A stretch of DNA of 64,000 nt, taken from NCBI RefSeq assembly GCF_013307435.2, contig NZ_CP102846.1, forward strand, positions 492,398 through 556,397. The letters are read 5' to 3'. The translations under genes and the position numbers were made by a program. How positions within the stretch are numbered: the first letter of the stretch is position 1; each line of letters opens with the position of its first letter. Shown here in pieces: positions 52,288 through 60,908 of this stretch. The notes under the pieces are model-generated. The model had not been told where the DNA came from. It did not search any database and worked only from the letters and a program-made list of their open reading frames with translations. The stretch comes from Microvirga terrae (GTDB lineage Bacteria > Pseudomonadota > Alphaproteobacteria > Rhizobiales > Beijerinckiaceae).

Positions 52288-52827
52288 TCAACGGCCGCGG
52301 GCACGGGCGCCCAGGTCCTCGCGGAGTTCGTGCTCATGGACGATCCGGTCATACGACTGATCAGCACTTCTAATCGCGTATTGGGGCTCGTCGCGGGGAT
52401 CATCAAGCCTGACGATCTCATAGCCGCCCTTCCAGGTCTCGGGCTGACCGTCCTCCGCGTAGGAAACGGCCTGTCCCACAGCGAAGAGGTGCTTCCCTGA
52501 GGGGGGCGTTGATCGGCTCTCTTGTGAGTGCTTTGCCACTCTTGGCGGAGTGCGGTGGGGGATGTCGCTACTTGGCTTTGCCGGCGCAGAGGCAGGTGCG
52601 TAGATGACCGGCTCCGCGGCCGCTACCGGCGCCGTCCAGTCGAGCAGCGTGCGGCCACCATCGTCCATCACACGCAGAGCATCGGTTCGGGGTGGCCAAC
52701 GTCTCATTCCGGCAAGGCTCCGGGCAAATGCCAAGGCTGCGGCAGCGTCGGCAGCGGTGATGGGCAGGGTTCCGATGACCTCTGGAACACCGCGTCGAAA
52801 CCTCTTGAACTGGACCAGGAATCTCAT
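52288..52827 (-). CDS. Two-domain protein with VSYAED/IRSADQSYDR motif, copy B
   Basis: 179 residues, colinear with copy A at 16801. The C-terminal ~60 residues are almost unchanged (FAVGQAVSYAEDGQPETWKG, then IRSADQSYDRIVHEHELRED). The linker (SAPAKPSSDIPHRTPPRVAK) has diverged freely. This pattern shows constraint on both domains but not the linker. The start ATG 52827 aligns with copy A. Confidence 0.75.
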   Translation of the reverse strand: MRFLVQFKRFRRGVPEVIGTLPITAADAAAALAFARSLAGMRRWPPRTDALRVMDDGGRTLLDWTAPVAAAEPVIYAPASAPAKPSSDIPHRTPPRVAKHSQESRSTPPSGKHLFAVGQAVSYAEDGQPETWKGGYEIVRLDDPRDEPQYAIRSADQSYDRIVHEHELREDLGARARGR

Positions 52828-53078
52828 GGCAGCCTCTTTCATACGGAGCTTCTCGAGGGACACCTCAGGCTCCGGTCAAACCAAGCTGTGCTGACTGGGC
52901 AGCAATGGCCCGATCCCGTAGGTGCGAAATTAGCATCGATCTGTTGTAAGATATGGGGACGAGCCATCTAAATAAATAGAGACCGAGATAAATATAAAGC
53001 TGAGATAAAAACTTACGCTGTGTTATATTGATGTTTAAGAGAACAATAAGTTTCTTTCGCAATCCTAAGGAAAACATC

Positions 53079-53423
53079 ATGCAAAACCCTGAATGGCTGA
53101 AGCCTGGCCTCTACGGCGCCGCCTGTGGCGCTGTCGCGCTCGCCGTCATCGGGTTTTCCTGGGGCGGTTGGGTCACCGGCGGCACGGCTCGCACGATGGC
53201 CGCCGATCAATCGAAAGCCGAGGTGGTCACGGCTTTATCCCTGATCTGCGTCGATCAATCCAAGCGCGATCCGCAGCTTGCCGAGCGGGTTGCTGCCATC
53301 AAGACTGCCTCGTCCTGGAACAGGGGCGACCTCGTCCTGAAGAATGGATGGGCGACCATGCCCGGCACCTCGGAAGGCAACAGCCAGGTCGCCAAGGATT
53401 GCGCCGACAAGATCGCCGCCTAG
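53079..53423 (+). CDS. 114-residue membrane-anchored protein, copy B
   Basis: Same length and layout as the gene at 17586: one membrane helix (AACGAVALAVIGFSWGGWVT), then an outer domain with conserved Cys (SLICVDQSKRDPQLAERVAA; AKDCADKIAA). AAGGAAAAC precedes the ATG. It is in a two-gene unit with the 79-residue gene nine bases downstream. Confidence 0.75.
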   Translation: MQNPEWLKPGLYGAACGAVALAVIGFSWGGWVTGGTARTMAADQSKAEVVTALSLICVDQSKRDPQLAERVAAIKTASSWNRGDLVLKNGWATMPGTSEGNSQVAKDCADKIAA

Positions 53424-53432
53424 GAGTAGCTC

Positions 53433-53672
53433 ATGCGCACGACCCGAGAGAGCATCACCTTCGATCACCCCTTCTCTCTGATGGCCGTGGACAAGCTGCA
53501 GCCTGCCGGCACATACGCGGTCGATATCGACGAGGAACTGATTGAGGGGCTGTCGTTTCTCGCCTACCGGCGGGTTGCGACCACCATCTACCTGCCCCTC
53601 CAACCAGGGAACCAGGGTTCGGTCCAGGCGGTCAGGGTCGATCCTCAAGAGTTGACGACAGCCCGCCAGTAG
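53433..53672 (+). CDS. 79-residue beta-rich protein, copy B
   Basis: Colinear with the 84-residue protein at 17940 (TFDHPFSLMAVDKLQPAGTY; VDIDEELIEGLSFLAYRRVA), ending five residues earlier. Most of the protein between residues 30 and 60 is unchanged. Function unknown. Confidence 0.7.
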   Translation: MRTTRESITFDHPFSLMAVDKLQPAGTYAVDIDEELIEGLSFLAYRRVATTIYLPLQPGNQGSVQAVRVDPQELTTARQ

Positions 53673-53750
53673 GCGCCGTCTGCCTGAGGACGGCGATCTA
53701 GCGACTTTGCCGACAACCGCATTGTCAGCTGAACTCTCTCAGGAATGGGG

Positions 53751-53790
53751 ATGAGCACCAGCACATCCACTGGTTTGTGCTGGTGCTCAT
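53751..53790 (+). terminator. Long stem-loop after the two-gene unit
   Basis: ATGAGCACCAGCAC and GTGCTGGTGCTCAT form a perfect 14-bp stem with a 12-base loop. The equivalent place in copy 1 (18240-18290) lacks this hairpin. It may end transcription or mark an inserted repeat. Confidence 0.5.
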
Positions 53791-53848
53791 GCACATGGCT
53801 TAAGCCAGTCACGGCGCGACGAGACCTGTCCCAACAATGGAGGCTATG

Positions 53849-54067
53849 ATGTTTGGCTTTAGAGGCGGTGAAAGCGATGAGACTGTCACTCGCAAGACCG
53901 GGTACCGCATAGACGCGAAGCGGCAGTGGAGCTGTCTCACCACCTTGGATCTGTCAGAGATCAAGAATGAGGAGCAGTTGATCACGCTGGTGAAGGTGCG
54001 TTACGGCCTGCCCTATGAAAAGGCCAGGGCCGACGTTCAAGGCTGGATGGCAGGCAAGCAGTTCTAA
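53849..54067 (+). CDS. CsbD-like stress protein (72 residues), copy B
   Basis: Same length as the gene at 21498: MFGFRGGESDETVTRKTGYR, then QWSCLTTLDLSEIKNEEQLI TLVKVRYGLPYEKARADVQG. It keeps the CsbD pattern, including the RYG motif more typical of the family. GGAGG precedes the start. It follows the beta-rich gene directly here, whereas copy A is 3.3 kb further from its partner. Confidence 0.75.
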   Translation: MFGFRGGESDETVTRKTGYRIDAKRQWSCLTTLDLSEIKNEEQLITLVKVRYGLPYEKARADVQGWMAGKQF

Positions 54068-54137
54068 ACTCGTCGGCCAGTTTGAATCGGTTGGCGAGGC
54101 CTTTTGACCCGAGCAGTCGGCCAGTGGAGATCAGTCA

Positions 54138-54353
54138 ATGACAACCGAGTTTTACGTTGTCCGACATCAGGGTGCCTGGCGCATCCGGGTCAATGGCAAA
54201 CACCATGGGGACTATGAATCCCGCCTTTTGGCCATCAACGCCGCAGTGACGGAAGCCCAGGCCGCCGGGCCAGGGGCCAAGGTCTTCAGCACGGGGATTG
54301 TCAGCCAATACAGCGACGAGTGGCCGTCGAAGTACAGCACCAAGTCGCCCTAG
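54138..54353 (+). CDS. DUF2188-like protein, copy B
   Basis: 71 residues, colinear with the protein at 21779 (MTTEFYVVRHQGAWRIRVNG; INAAVTEAQAAGPGAKVFST G), with a four-residue longer end. It lies between the CsbD-like gene and the interrupted coiled-coil gene. Confidence 0.7.
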   Translation: MTTEFYVVRHQGAWRIRVNGKHHGDYESRLLAINAAVTEAQAAGPGAKVFSTGIVSQYSDEWPSKYSTKSP

Positions 54354-54384
54354 CCATGATCATCACGACAGGATCTTTCGGGAG

Positions 54385-54620
54385 ATGCGCAAGAGTGAGC
54401 GGATGGGCCGTCTATGCGACGAGCTACGGATCAAACTTCACGGGATGGATCGCCGCCTTGAGACACTGAAATCGAACGGCGCAGCGACCTTCGACCAATC
54501 TCAGGACGTCCTTGAAAGCCAGCTCGACCGGGTCGAGCAGCGCATCTACGACAACCGCGTGACCGTTGAAGCCGCCAATGTAAGGGTCAAGGCGTGGCTC
54601 GCAGAGAAAAGGGCTGGGTC
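54385..54620 (+). pseudogene. Coiled-coil protein gene cut by an IS110-type element
   Basis: Colinear with the first ~75 codons of the gene at 22029 (GRLCDELRIKLHGMDRRLET; ESQLDRVEQRIYDNRVTVEA). The original ATG has become AAG, though another ATG lies six bases upstream. Similarity ends at AEKRAGSG near 54618, where the insertion begins. The Ala/Glu-rich second half is missing on the other side. Confidence 0.8.
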
Positions 54621-56077
54621 TGGTGCAGGCGTGGATCTTTGGACAGAACGCAATAAGGCACTATCCCTAGCGTCATCATACCCGATCAGGCCCAGCATCC
54701 TGTATGCCGACTACGCAAAGAATGGCACTCGCGGACTTTTTCAACATTGGGTAATGGGGCGGCTCTTCCTGGATGCCGATAACATCGGCGGGCCACGTGC
54801 ACAGGAGAGCAGCCATGAACTACGATGCTGGTTTAGACGTCTCGATGAACGAGACCCACATCTGTGTGGTCGAGCGGGATGGAGGTGTCGTTCTGGAGGC
54901 GAAGGCCTCTAGCACCCCAGAAGCGATCGCCGCCGTGCTGGAGACGGCACCCGCCTGCGAGAAGATCGTGCTTGAGACCGGCCGCATGGCGCCCATGCTC
55001 TTCCATGGCCTTGCCGCCCTCGGGCTGCCGGTGATCTGCATCGAGAGCCGGCAGGCCTACCAGGCGCTCAAGTCGCTGGCCACTCACAAGTCGGACCGCA
55101 ACGATGCCCGCGGCCTGGCCCATCTCGCCCGAACCGGCTTCTACAAGCCTGTCCACGTCAAATCGCTGCCAGCTCATGCGGTGCGCGCCCTGATTATCGC
55201 CCGCAAGAAGCTGGTTGGGCAGCGCGTCACGCTGGAGAACCAGATCCGCGGCCTGGCCTTAGTATTCGGGGTCCGGTTGCCGCGCGGATTGAGCCCCCGC
55301 TTTACCGAGCAGGTCATCCAAGCCAGCCAGGGGATTGCAGGTCTGTCGGGTGCCATGCAGGGCCTGCTTGCGGCCCGCAAAGCCGTTCTGGAAGCGGTTG
55401 CGGCAATTGATCGTGACATGCGGCTACTGGCGCGCTCGTCTCAAGCATGTCAGCGGCTGATGACCATTCCTGGTGTCGGCCAGCTCACGGCGCTTGCCTT
55501 TGTCGCCACCATCGACGCGCCGGAACGCTTCCGCCGATCGCGGGATGTGGGAGCCTATCTCGGCTTGGTACCGCGGCGGTTCCAGTCGGGCGAGATCGAC
55601 TATGTCGGCAGCATCTCCAAGTGCGGCGACCGGCGGGTGCGGACCCTGTTGTATGAGGCCGCCAACGTAATGCTGACGCGCTACCGCGGCGCTCTGGCCC
55701 TCAAGGAGTGGGCGTTGGGGATTGCCCGGCGCTCGACGATGAGGAAGGCCCGTGTGGCGCTCGCCCGCCGGTTGGCGATCATCATGCATGCCATGCTCCG
55801 GCACGGCACCCCGTTCCACGCCGCCTAGGAGGAGCAGCAGAAGCAGGTCGAGACGAGCTCCCGAGCGGAGCGTTGCCCGAGGGAGGGTGTGGAAGACGAC
55901 GCCGATTTTGTCGCATGCGGCCTGTGACGAGGGCTGACTGCGGTTTCAACCACGTCGCTCCACTCCATCTGACCCCATCAAGTGCCCTGGAGCACGTAGA
56001 GAACGCAGACACCCCTTGGGATCGCAAATCGCTCAGGATCGGAGGGCTGCCCCTTGACCCATTAGAGAACAGTATCG
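54620..56077 (+). mobile_element. IS110-family insertion element (ends approximate)
   Basis: It lies between the last base homologous to the coiled-coil gene (~54618) and the first base homologous to the 7.5-kb cassette (56078). It contains one intact transposase. A GCCGAT/ATCGGC inverted repeat at 54776-54790 lies just before the gene. IS110 elements lack ordinary terminal inverted repeats, so the exact ends cannot be read. Confidence 0.7.
54815..55828 (+). CDS. IS110-family transposase
   Basis: A 337-residue DEDD transposase. N-terminal RuvC-like domain: YDAGLDVSMNETHICVVERD (Asp ~7), KIVLETGRMAP (Glu ~55) and HKSDRNDARGLAHLARTGFY (Asp pair ~95). The C-terminal transposase_20 domain shows LMTIPGVGQLTALAFVATID and DVGAYLGLVPRRFQSGE, with the conserved Ser region (GSISKCGDRRVRTLLYEAA). 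No lesion seen, so it could be active. GGAG before ATG 54815. Confidence 0.93.
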   Translation: MNYDAGLDVSMNETHICVVERDGGVVLEAKASSTPEAIAAVLETAPACEKIVLETGRMAPMLFHGLAALGLPVICIESRQAYQALKSLATHKSDRNDARGLAHLARTGFYKPVHVKSLPAHAVRALIIARKKLVGQRVTLENQIRGLALVFGVRLPRGLSPRFTEQVIQASQGIAGLSGAMQGLLAARKAVLEAVAAIDRDMRLLARSSQACQRLMTIPGVGQLTALAFVATIDAPERFRRSRDVGAYLGLVPRRFQSGEIDYVGSISKCGDRRVRTLLYEAANVMLTRYRGALALKEWALGIARRSTMRKARVALARRLAIIMHAMLRHGTPFHAA

Positions 56078-56259
56078 GCCATCACCAGACCTTCCGCCAA
56101 GGCGTGTGACGAGCTCAGTGCAGCATCTCAGCCGAAAAGGGCTTGCGCGAGCTGACATAGGTCGATTGGCTTGTCGCAGCAGAGCACGTCGGCGCAGGTT
56201 TGTGGCAGCCCCAGCGCTCATGAACGATCCAGGGCGGTAAAAGCCAAATTCGGTGCAGG
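55829..56259. other. Right part of the IS110 region and left edge of duplication copy 2
   Basis: No gene. 55829-56077 is presumably the non-coding end of the IS, and may hold the guide-RNA-type segment known for some IS110 elements on one side of the transposase. From 56078 it matches 7541 onwards. Confidence 0.4.
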
Positions 56260-56826
56260 TCAGCTTGAGAGTGGCTTAGCGAGGGTTGCCCGCACCAGCT
56301 TGTCTAACTCCTCAACCCGCCGCGTCTGATCCTGAAGCAAGCCTTCGAGATGCTCGACGCGAATGCGGTCCAGCTTGTCGTGTAGGGCCATGATCTCAAC
56401 CTCCGCCTTCAAGTTGACCTCGTAATCCAGGCCTGCGGCCAACCGATCCCTAGCGGCTTGTCGGTTCTGAGACATCAGGATCACAGGGGCTTGGAGCGCG
56501 GCAACCATCGACAGGATCAGGTTCAGGAAAATGTAGGGGTATGGATCAAAGCCTCCGCCGACGCGGGCCAAGGCAACGCTGTTCAGGACGATCCAAGCCA
56601 TGAGCATCCCCGTGAAGATCGTGATGAACGTCCAGGACCCGCCGAATTGAGCGACCCGATCCGCCAAGCGTTCGCCCAATGTCTGCCGTTCTTCGAGAAC
56701 ATTGTTCACATTTCGAGCGACATGCGAACGCTTGGCAATGTGGAGAATTACCCGCTGCTCGCGCTCAGACAGCCTTGTTACGCCGCTATCCAGCAACTGC
56801 CGGGCGAGTTGAGCCACCTCGTCCAT
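56260..56826 (-). CDS. DUF1003 membrane protein, copy 2
   Basis: 188 residues. It differs from the protein at 7723 only at two positions near the C-terminus (QTRRVEELDKLVRATLAKPL against QTQRVEELDKLIRATLAKPL). Two membrane helices and the FDPYPYIFLNLILS and MSQNRQ motifs are unchanged. The near identity implies either very recent duplication or gene conversion. Confidence 0.9.
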   Translation of the reverse strand: MDEVAQLARQLLDSGVTRLSEREQRVILHIAKRSHVARNVNNVLEERQTLGERLADRVAQFGGSWTFITIFTGMLMAWIVLNSVALARVGGGFDPYPYIFLNLILSMVAALQAPVILMSQNRQAARDRLAAGLDYEVNLKAEVEIMALHDKLDRIRVEHLEGLLQDQTRRVEELDKLVRATLAKPLSS

Positions 56827-56851
56827 AAGCGCCCTCCCCCTGTCATTCTGA

Positions 56852-57010
56852 TCAGAGATTGCAGTCTACTCTAGCCTTAGGCACCGGAGGAGGCTTGCCG
56901 TTTGCGCCCGTGGCATATCCCAATGTGATCAAGAAAACCTTCTCTCGCACACCGAGACCCGTGCCACTCTTCAAAATCTCTGGCGGCGGCTGCCTCATTG
57001 CCATGTCCAT
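56852..57010 (-). CDS. Possible 52-residue protein in the identical block, copy 2
   Basis: Identical to the frame at 8315-8473 (MDMAMRQPPP to VDCNL). The same doubts apply: weak ribosome site and no known family. Confidence 0.35.
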   Translation of the reverse strand: MDMAMRQPPPEILKSGTGLGVREKVFLITLGYATGANGKPPPVPKARVDCNL

Positions 57011-57013
57011 CAA

Positions 57014-57166
57014 TCAGACCCCGCTGGTCACATAATCAAGGCGGGCCCCAGACGGATCGACGAAGCATAATGATCCGCTTTCCAAGTTTCTCATCTCTCG
57101 GATTGCCTCCGCATATTGCAAGCCCCCTTCCACCTTGTCGAATAATGCATGCTTCGAGACAATCAT
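57014..57166 (-). CDS. Possible 50-residue protein in the identical block, copy 2
   Basis: Identical to the frame at 8477-8629 (MIVSKHALFDKVEGG to DYVTSGV). It is placed 3 bp before the 52-residue frame. Confidence 0.4.
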   Translation of the reverse strand: MIVSKHALFDKVEGGLQYAEAIREMRNLESGSLCFVDPSGARLDYVTSGV

Positions 57167-57216
57167 ATACTCAGGAATGATAAGCGCGTATACTTCAATA
57201 AATTGAGGAGGACATC

Positions 57217-57321
57217 ATGGTTCAGAGAATTAGGTCCTACATTTCTTACGAAAACGAAGCGCTCTTTGCTGCGGCTCTAGCCTTCCTGTTCTGTGGAGCC
57301 GTAATCCTGGGATTCATGTGA
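57217..57321 (+). CDS. 34-residue single-helix membrane micro-protein, copy 2
   Basis: Identical to the gene at 8680, with the same GAGGAGG ribosome site and the same overlap with the next start (ATGTGATG). Confidence 0.65.
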   Translation: MVQRIRSYISYENEALFAAALAFLFCGAVILGFM

Positions 57322-57404
57322 TGCTGTCCCAAGTGTTGATTTCGCTTCTCCTGATGGCTGGCATTCTCGCCGTTTGCACGCTGACGATCCGCTACCACGG
57401 GTGA
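57321..57404 (+). CDS. 27-residue membrane micro-protein, copy 2
   Basis: Identical to the gene at 8784 (MLSQVLISLLLMAGILAVCT), coupled to the previous stop. It ends 155 bp before the second cyclase-MarR gene. Confidence 0.55.
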   Translation: MLSQVLISLLLMAGILAVCTLTIRYHG

Positions 57405-57559
57405 GTGAATCCGGATCTGGATGGCCGGTTGTTGCAATTTCGCTGGTGCCGCCGGTCTGTCAGGAACGACCCTCAGTCCTGGCCAATTATCCTGTCGACC
57501 GAGAGGCTCTACCGATGCGACATGGGTCTAGGTTGGCCCATGAAGGGCGGTGTCCGACA

Positions 57560-58561
57560 ATGAACAAGCGCGCCTCAGTCATGCACCGTCGCCTCGCAGC
57601 GATCTTCTACGCTGACGTGGCAGGCTACGTGCGCCTCATGAATGCGGATGAGACCGGAACTCTGGCCTTGCTCGATTCCCGCCGCGAGATCATGGATCGG
57701 CACATCACCCAATATGGAGGTCGCACCGCCAACACCGCAGGCGACAGCATTCTCGCCGAATTCCCGAGCGTCGTTGATGCGGTCCAATGTGCGGTTGGCA
57801 TTCAGGAAAGGATTACTGCGGCAAACGAGGAAACCCCAGAGGAACGCCGGGTGACCTTCCGGATCGGCATCCACGTTGGGGAGGTCATGGTCCGCAACGG
57901 TGATATCTTTGGCGATGGGGTGAACATTGCCGCCCGCATGGAGAAGCTGGCACAGCCTGGATTGGTCTGCCTCTCAGGAGCGGCCTATGATTACGTGTCC
58001 AGGGTGCTGCCGCTGGCCTTTGACGACCTCGGGACGCAACTCGTGAAAAACCTCGATGCGCCCATGCGGGCTTATTTGGCCCATCCGTCTGATCATCCGC
58101 TGTCCCAGGCGCTGCCACCGGTTCACCGCCGCAGTGAGTTCAATCTGGGGCGACGCTTCCACACCATCCTGAACCGCGCGCTGGTGGACGTGACCAAGCC
58201 AGAGGGCCTGACACTGGTCGAGCCTGCGGTTTTGGCTTCCCTCCACGATGCGCCGAACATCGACGAGCGGCGACTGGCCGAGCGGATCGGCATTGACCTT
58301 CCGAGTGCCCAGCGGATGGTCAAGCACCTTGAGCTTCTCGGGTTCGTCAGCCGGACACCGGGGAAACACGGACGCGACCTGCGCCTTCTCAGCCTCTCAC
58401 AAGAAGGGCTCGCACTCTATGCACGGTTATACCCGACGATCCTTGCGGTGCGGGATCGCGTGATGGCAGCCCTGTCGGAGCGGGAGCGGGAAACTCTGCA
58501 AGACCTCTTAGCGCGCGTGATCAACGCCAATGAACTCACGAGCAATCGTCGCTCCGACTGA
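57560..58561 (+). CDS. Class III nucleotide cyclase fused to a MarR-type winged helix, copy 2
   Basis: 333 residues, the same length as copy 1. Both cyclase aspartates (FYADVAGYVRLM, GDSILAEF) and the MarR recognition helix (LPSAQRMVKHLELLGF) are kept. Differences are scattered and mostly conservative (VRDGDMFGDG to VRNGDIFGDG; SPEGLELYARL to SQEGLALYARL), which indicates that both copies have been under selection. Not followed by a kinase gene here. Confidence 0.85.
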   Translation: MNKRASVMHRRLAAIFYADVAGYVRLMNADETGTLALLDSRREIMDRHITQYGGRTANTAGDSILAEFPSVVDAVQCAVGIQERITAANEETPEERRVTFRIGIHVGEVMVRNGDIFGDGVNIAARMEKLAQPGLVCLSGAAYDYVSRVLPLAFDDLGTQLVKNLDAPMRAYLAHPSDHPLSQALPPVHRRSEFNLGRRFHTILNRALVDVTKPEGLTLVEPAVLASLHDAPNIDERRLAERIGIDLPSAQRMVKHLELLGFVSRTPGKHGRDLRLLSLSQEGLALYARLYPTILAVRDRVMAALSERERETLQDLLARVINANELTSNRRSD

Positions 58562-58665
58562 TCCTGGCGAGACCACGCGGCTGAACCGGCGGGCGCATCC
58601 TTCTGAGCGCTATGAGGGATTGCTCCCCTGTGCTGTGGTAGCGCAAGCCTTCAGGGAGGGATCCC

Positions 58666-58983
58666 ATGGCCTATGTCATGTTTCAGTATGACCGCCCGAC
58701 CGAGCCCCATCGCTGGAACGACTACAACCAGCATGTCCGGGATTGGATCGCGCAGCTTCTGCAAATCCCGGGTGCGGTGTCCTTTATGGCTTATCGTACG
58801 ACTGATGGCGCCAGCCCGGACACGATCACCATGCTGGAGTTCCATACTGTGGAGGATGCCCGCAAGGCGCAAGGATCTGAGCAGATGCAAAGAATTCTCG
58901 ATGGGCTCCGGTCAGTCGGCGTGGCCGCCAAGGTTTTGCTGGTTGAGCGCTCGCCATTTACGCCAGAGCCACTTCAAGCGTGA
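58666..58983 (+). CDS. Small dimeric alpha/beta-barrel-like protein, copy 2
   Basis: 105 residues, colinear with the protein at 10128 (MAYVMFQYDRPTEPHRWNDY; ITMLEFHTVEDARKAQGSEQ; LVERSPFTPEPLQ). GGGAGG before the ATG. The stop again overlaps a GTGA, but the downstream kinase is absent. Confidence 0.75.
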   Translation: MAYVMFQYDRPTEPHRWNDYNQHVRDWIAQLLQIPGAVSFMAYRTTDGASPDTITMLEFHTVEDARKAQGSEQMQRILDGLRSVGVAAKVLLVERSPFTPEPLQA

Positions 58984-59330
58984 GACCAGACGCGCGTCAC
59001 GCAGCGACGAATGCTAAGTACGCGAGGGCGTAATGCCTCCTCATGACTCACCTCCTGTCAAAGCGCGACTGACCCCCAAGTATACTCCGACTGTCCTGCC
59101 GCAAGCGCCAAAGACGCCTGGAAGAACGCTACGGGAGCCAGCTCACACCATGGATGGCAGGCTCTCTCGGCCTGAGGCGCCTGCTAATGCTGGCCCTGTA
59201 CCTCGCCACCATGCCTCTGTGAATGGGAACCGCTTGAGCAAGGTTGACCAATGCCTGACCGGCGATCGTCAATGCGGCGCCTATGCCTCGCAAACGTCGC
59301 AGCCCTCGCCGCCGCGGGCTCACGCCCGGC
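58984..59330. other. Junction region between two duplicated blocks
   Basis: 347 bp without a recognisable gene. It begins with a short relic of the kinase start and ends where similarity to the 42.36-kb locus begins. Confidence 0.4.
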
Positions 59331-59567
59331 TTAGCAGCCTGTGCAGATGCCCTTCGTGATAATCTTCATCTTGCGATCCCAAACCCGTTCCTGCGCCTCG
59401 GCCTTGGTTCGGGCCGCTCTCGCCATCGTGGCGGATTCATCCGCCGTGTACGACTTCGCCGCTGACACCGCTGGGATTACTGCCTCCGGTGCAGCTCTGC
59501 CCTTGGCCGGGACAGAATGAGGCGCCATGAACAGAGCAAGCACGGCTGTCGCTATCATGATCCGCAT
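59331..59567 (-). CDS. Small secreted protein (78 residues), copy 2
   Basis: It differs from the protein at 42361 in two residues (ERVWDRKMKIITKGICTGC against ERIWDRKMKILTKGICTGC). Same AAGGAG ribosome site and signal peptide. The ~300 bp around it are nearly identical at the two loci. Confidence 0.75.
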   Translation of the reverse strand: MRIMIATAVLALFMAPHSVPAKGRAAPEAVIPAVSAAKSYTADESATMARAARTKAEAQERVWDRKMKIITKGICTGC

Positions 59568-59846
59568 GGGCGCTCCTTGAGGAGCGCATTGAGCGGCTCC
59601 AAGCTTATATATGGTGAACCCAAGCCAGTTCCCCAACAGAAAGTCTCACTACAGCTACCTGATGCCTGGATCGTTTCACGTTTCTTCCATTGTTTGTCAC
59701 GGCACCTCTCGCCAGCAGAGGGGGCAGACGCCCTGTCTTCGCGCCAGACTGAAGATGTCCAGATACACGGCCGCGGACAGCGCTCCTCAATCGGCCACTA
59801 TCCTGGGCAATGTTGGCTGCAAGCTTCAATTCCGGCACAGGCCTCC

Positions 59847-59912
59847 ATGCGCTTATCCGCGATTATCCTTCTGGTCACTCTCGGTTGGTCTTATTATGGC
59901 TCTCGCTCATGA
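59847..59912 (+). pseudogene. PRC-barrel protein gene reduced to its signal peptide
   Basis: MRLSAIILLVTLGWS matches the start of the gene at 42875. At about 59890 similarity stops and the frame ends after YYGSRS. This is the right-hand breakpoint of the duplicated segment. Confidence 0.8.
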
Positions 59913-59976
59913 TACGATTACACGCGCCTGCCCCACGACGTTGTGATAGTCTTGTTGTTTCAACGGGAAAAAACCC

Positions 59977-60297
59977 ATGATTGCGTGCAAAGGCGAGACC
60001 GTCACCTGCGAGAACGGTCATGAAATCTGCGACGTCGCCGAGGATATCCATCGGTACTCGGGTGCTAAGGCTGAGCTGTTCACAGATTGGCGCATGGATG
60101 CCCCATCGGGGGATGGTCAACCAATGCGGTGCCGCTGTGTTGTCTGTGGGGCTGAGTTTATCCGTCCGATGTCCTTGGAGCCCTCGCCTCCGCAACGAAC
60201 CGGCTTACAATGTCTGCGACCATGGCTGACTGAAGCCGAATTCGCCTACATGAGCCGTGGTCTTCAGCTTCACGTTGGGGCGACGTGGCGGCGCTAG
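59977..60297 (+). CDS. Zinc-ribbon-like small protein
   Basis: 106 residues. Two cysteine pairs or knuckles are visible: TCENGHEIC (~10-18) and RCRCVVCGAEFIRP (~51-64), a layout that fits a zinc ribbon. The N-terminus (MIACKGETVTCENGHEICDV AEDIHR) looks conserved. The C-terminal half (LTEAEFAYMSRGLQLHVG) is less characteristic. It could bind nucleic acid or act as a redox/metal sensor; this is inference. Start ATG 59977 has a weak site (GGGAAAA). Confidence 0.65.
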   Translation: MIACKGETVTCENGHEICDVAEDIHRYSGAKAELFTDWRMDAPSGDGQPMRCRCVVCGAEFIRPMSLEPSPPQRTGLQCLRPWLTEAEFAYMSRGLQLHVGATWRR

Positions 60298-60596
60298 GCA
60301 ATGCTGGCAGTTCTGGAATCAGCGGCCGGTGATGCTTGCCAAGGCGGCACCCCTGATCGTACTGCAATATGGTGGTGGTTGCCGATGAGGCGCTCATCAG
60401 CAGGCCAAACACGCAATTCCCGGGGAACGCCGCGATGCTGTTCGGTTGGGCTGCACCACTGGGGAGAACACGCCCTCCGACAGATGTGCAGAAGCTGCCT
60501 CAAGTGGCAGCTAGTGGAAGGTTCTGCGGCTGTCCTGCGTGGGCCATTAAATCGGCCCTATGCTCGATCACGATGGAGGCCTCTGGAGGCCTTTCA

Positions 60597-60908
60597 ATGA
60601 CCAAAGCGGAGAGGCATGATCTCGCCTCAAAACGCGCTGAAGAGTAAGCGCCTGCGCCCATCAATACGGCGTTAGCATCGGGCGTTGTTGGCGCCACCAT
60701 AGTAGGGCTTGCTTCGATTGCGCTCGGGTCATTTTACTCCATCGACGTTGAAGCACATTGGATCTTGTTGTCAGCCTTTGTTGCCATCGGATTTACCATC
60801 CCATTTCTAAGCTCCGCTTACCGCCGTAGAAAACATCTTCGAGCGACATCCGCAGAGTTGAAAAGCATCGACGAGCAAGCTCAACTGTTCAGAGATCCCC
60901 CTCCGTAG
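60597..60908 (+). pseudogene. Small membrane-protein gene with in-frame stop
   Basis: GGAGG nine bases before ATG 60597 starts MTKAERHDLASKRAEE, then TAA 60645-60647. The same frame continues with APAPINTALASGVVGATIVG LASIALGSFYSIDVE, a second helix WILLSAFVAIGFTIPFLSS and a charged tail, to TAG 60906-60908. Read through, it would be a 103-residue protein with two membrane helices. The stop is a nonsense mutation, or less likely a recoding site. Confidence 0.6.

Larger units (their letters stand above)
56078..58990 (+). repeat. Segmental duplication, copy 2
   Basis: Counterpart of 7541-10450, same orientation. The core 56549-57429 appears identical to copy 1; divergence rises on both sides. 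The right edge falls just after the small barrel gene, where the first bases of the kinase gene (GTGAGACCAGA) are still recognisable before similarity is lost. Confidence 0.9.
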
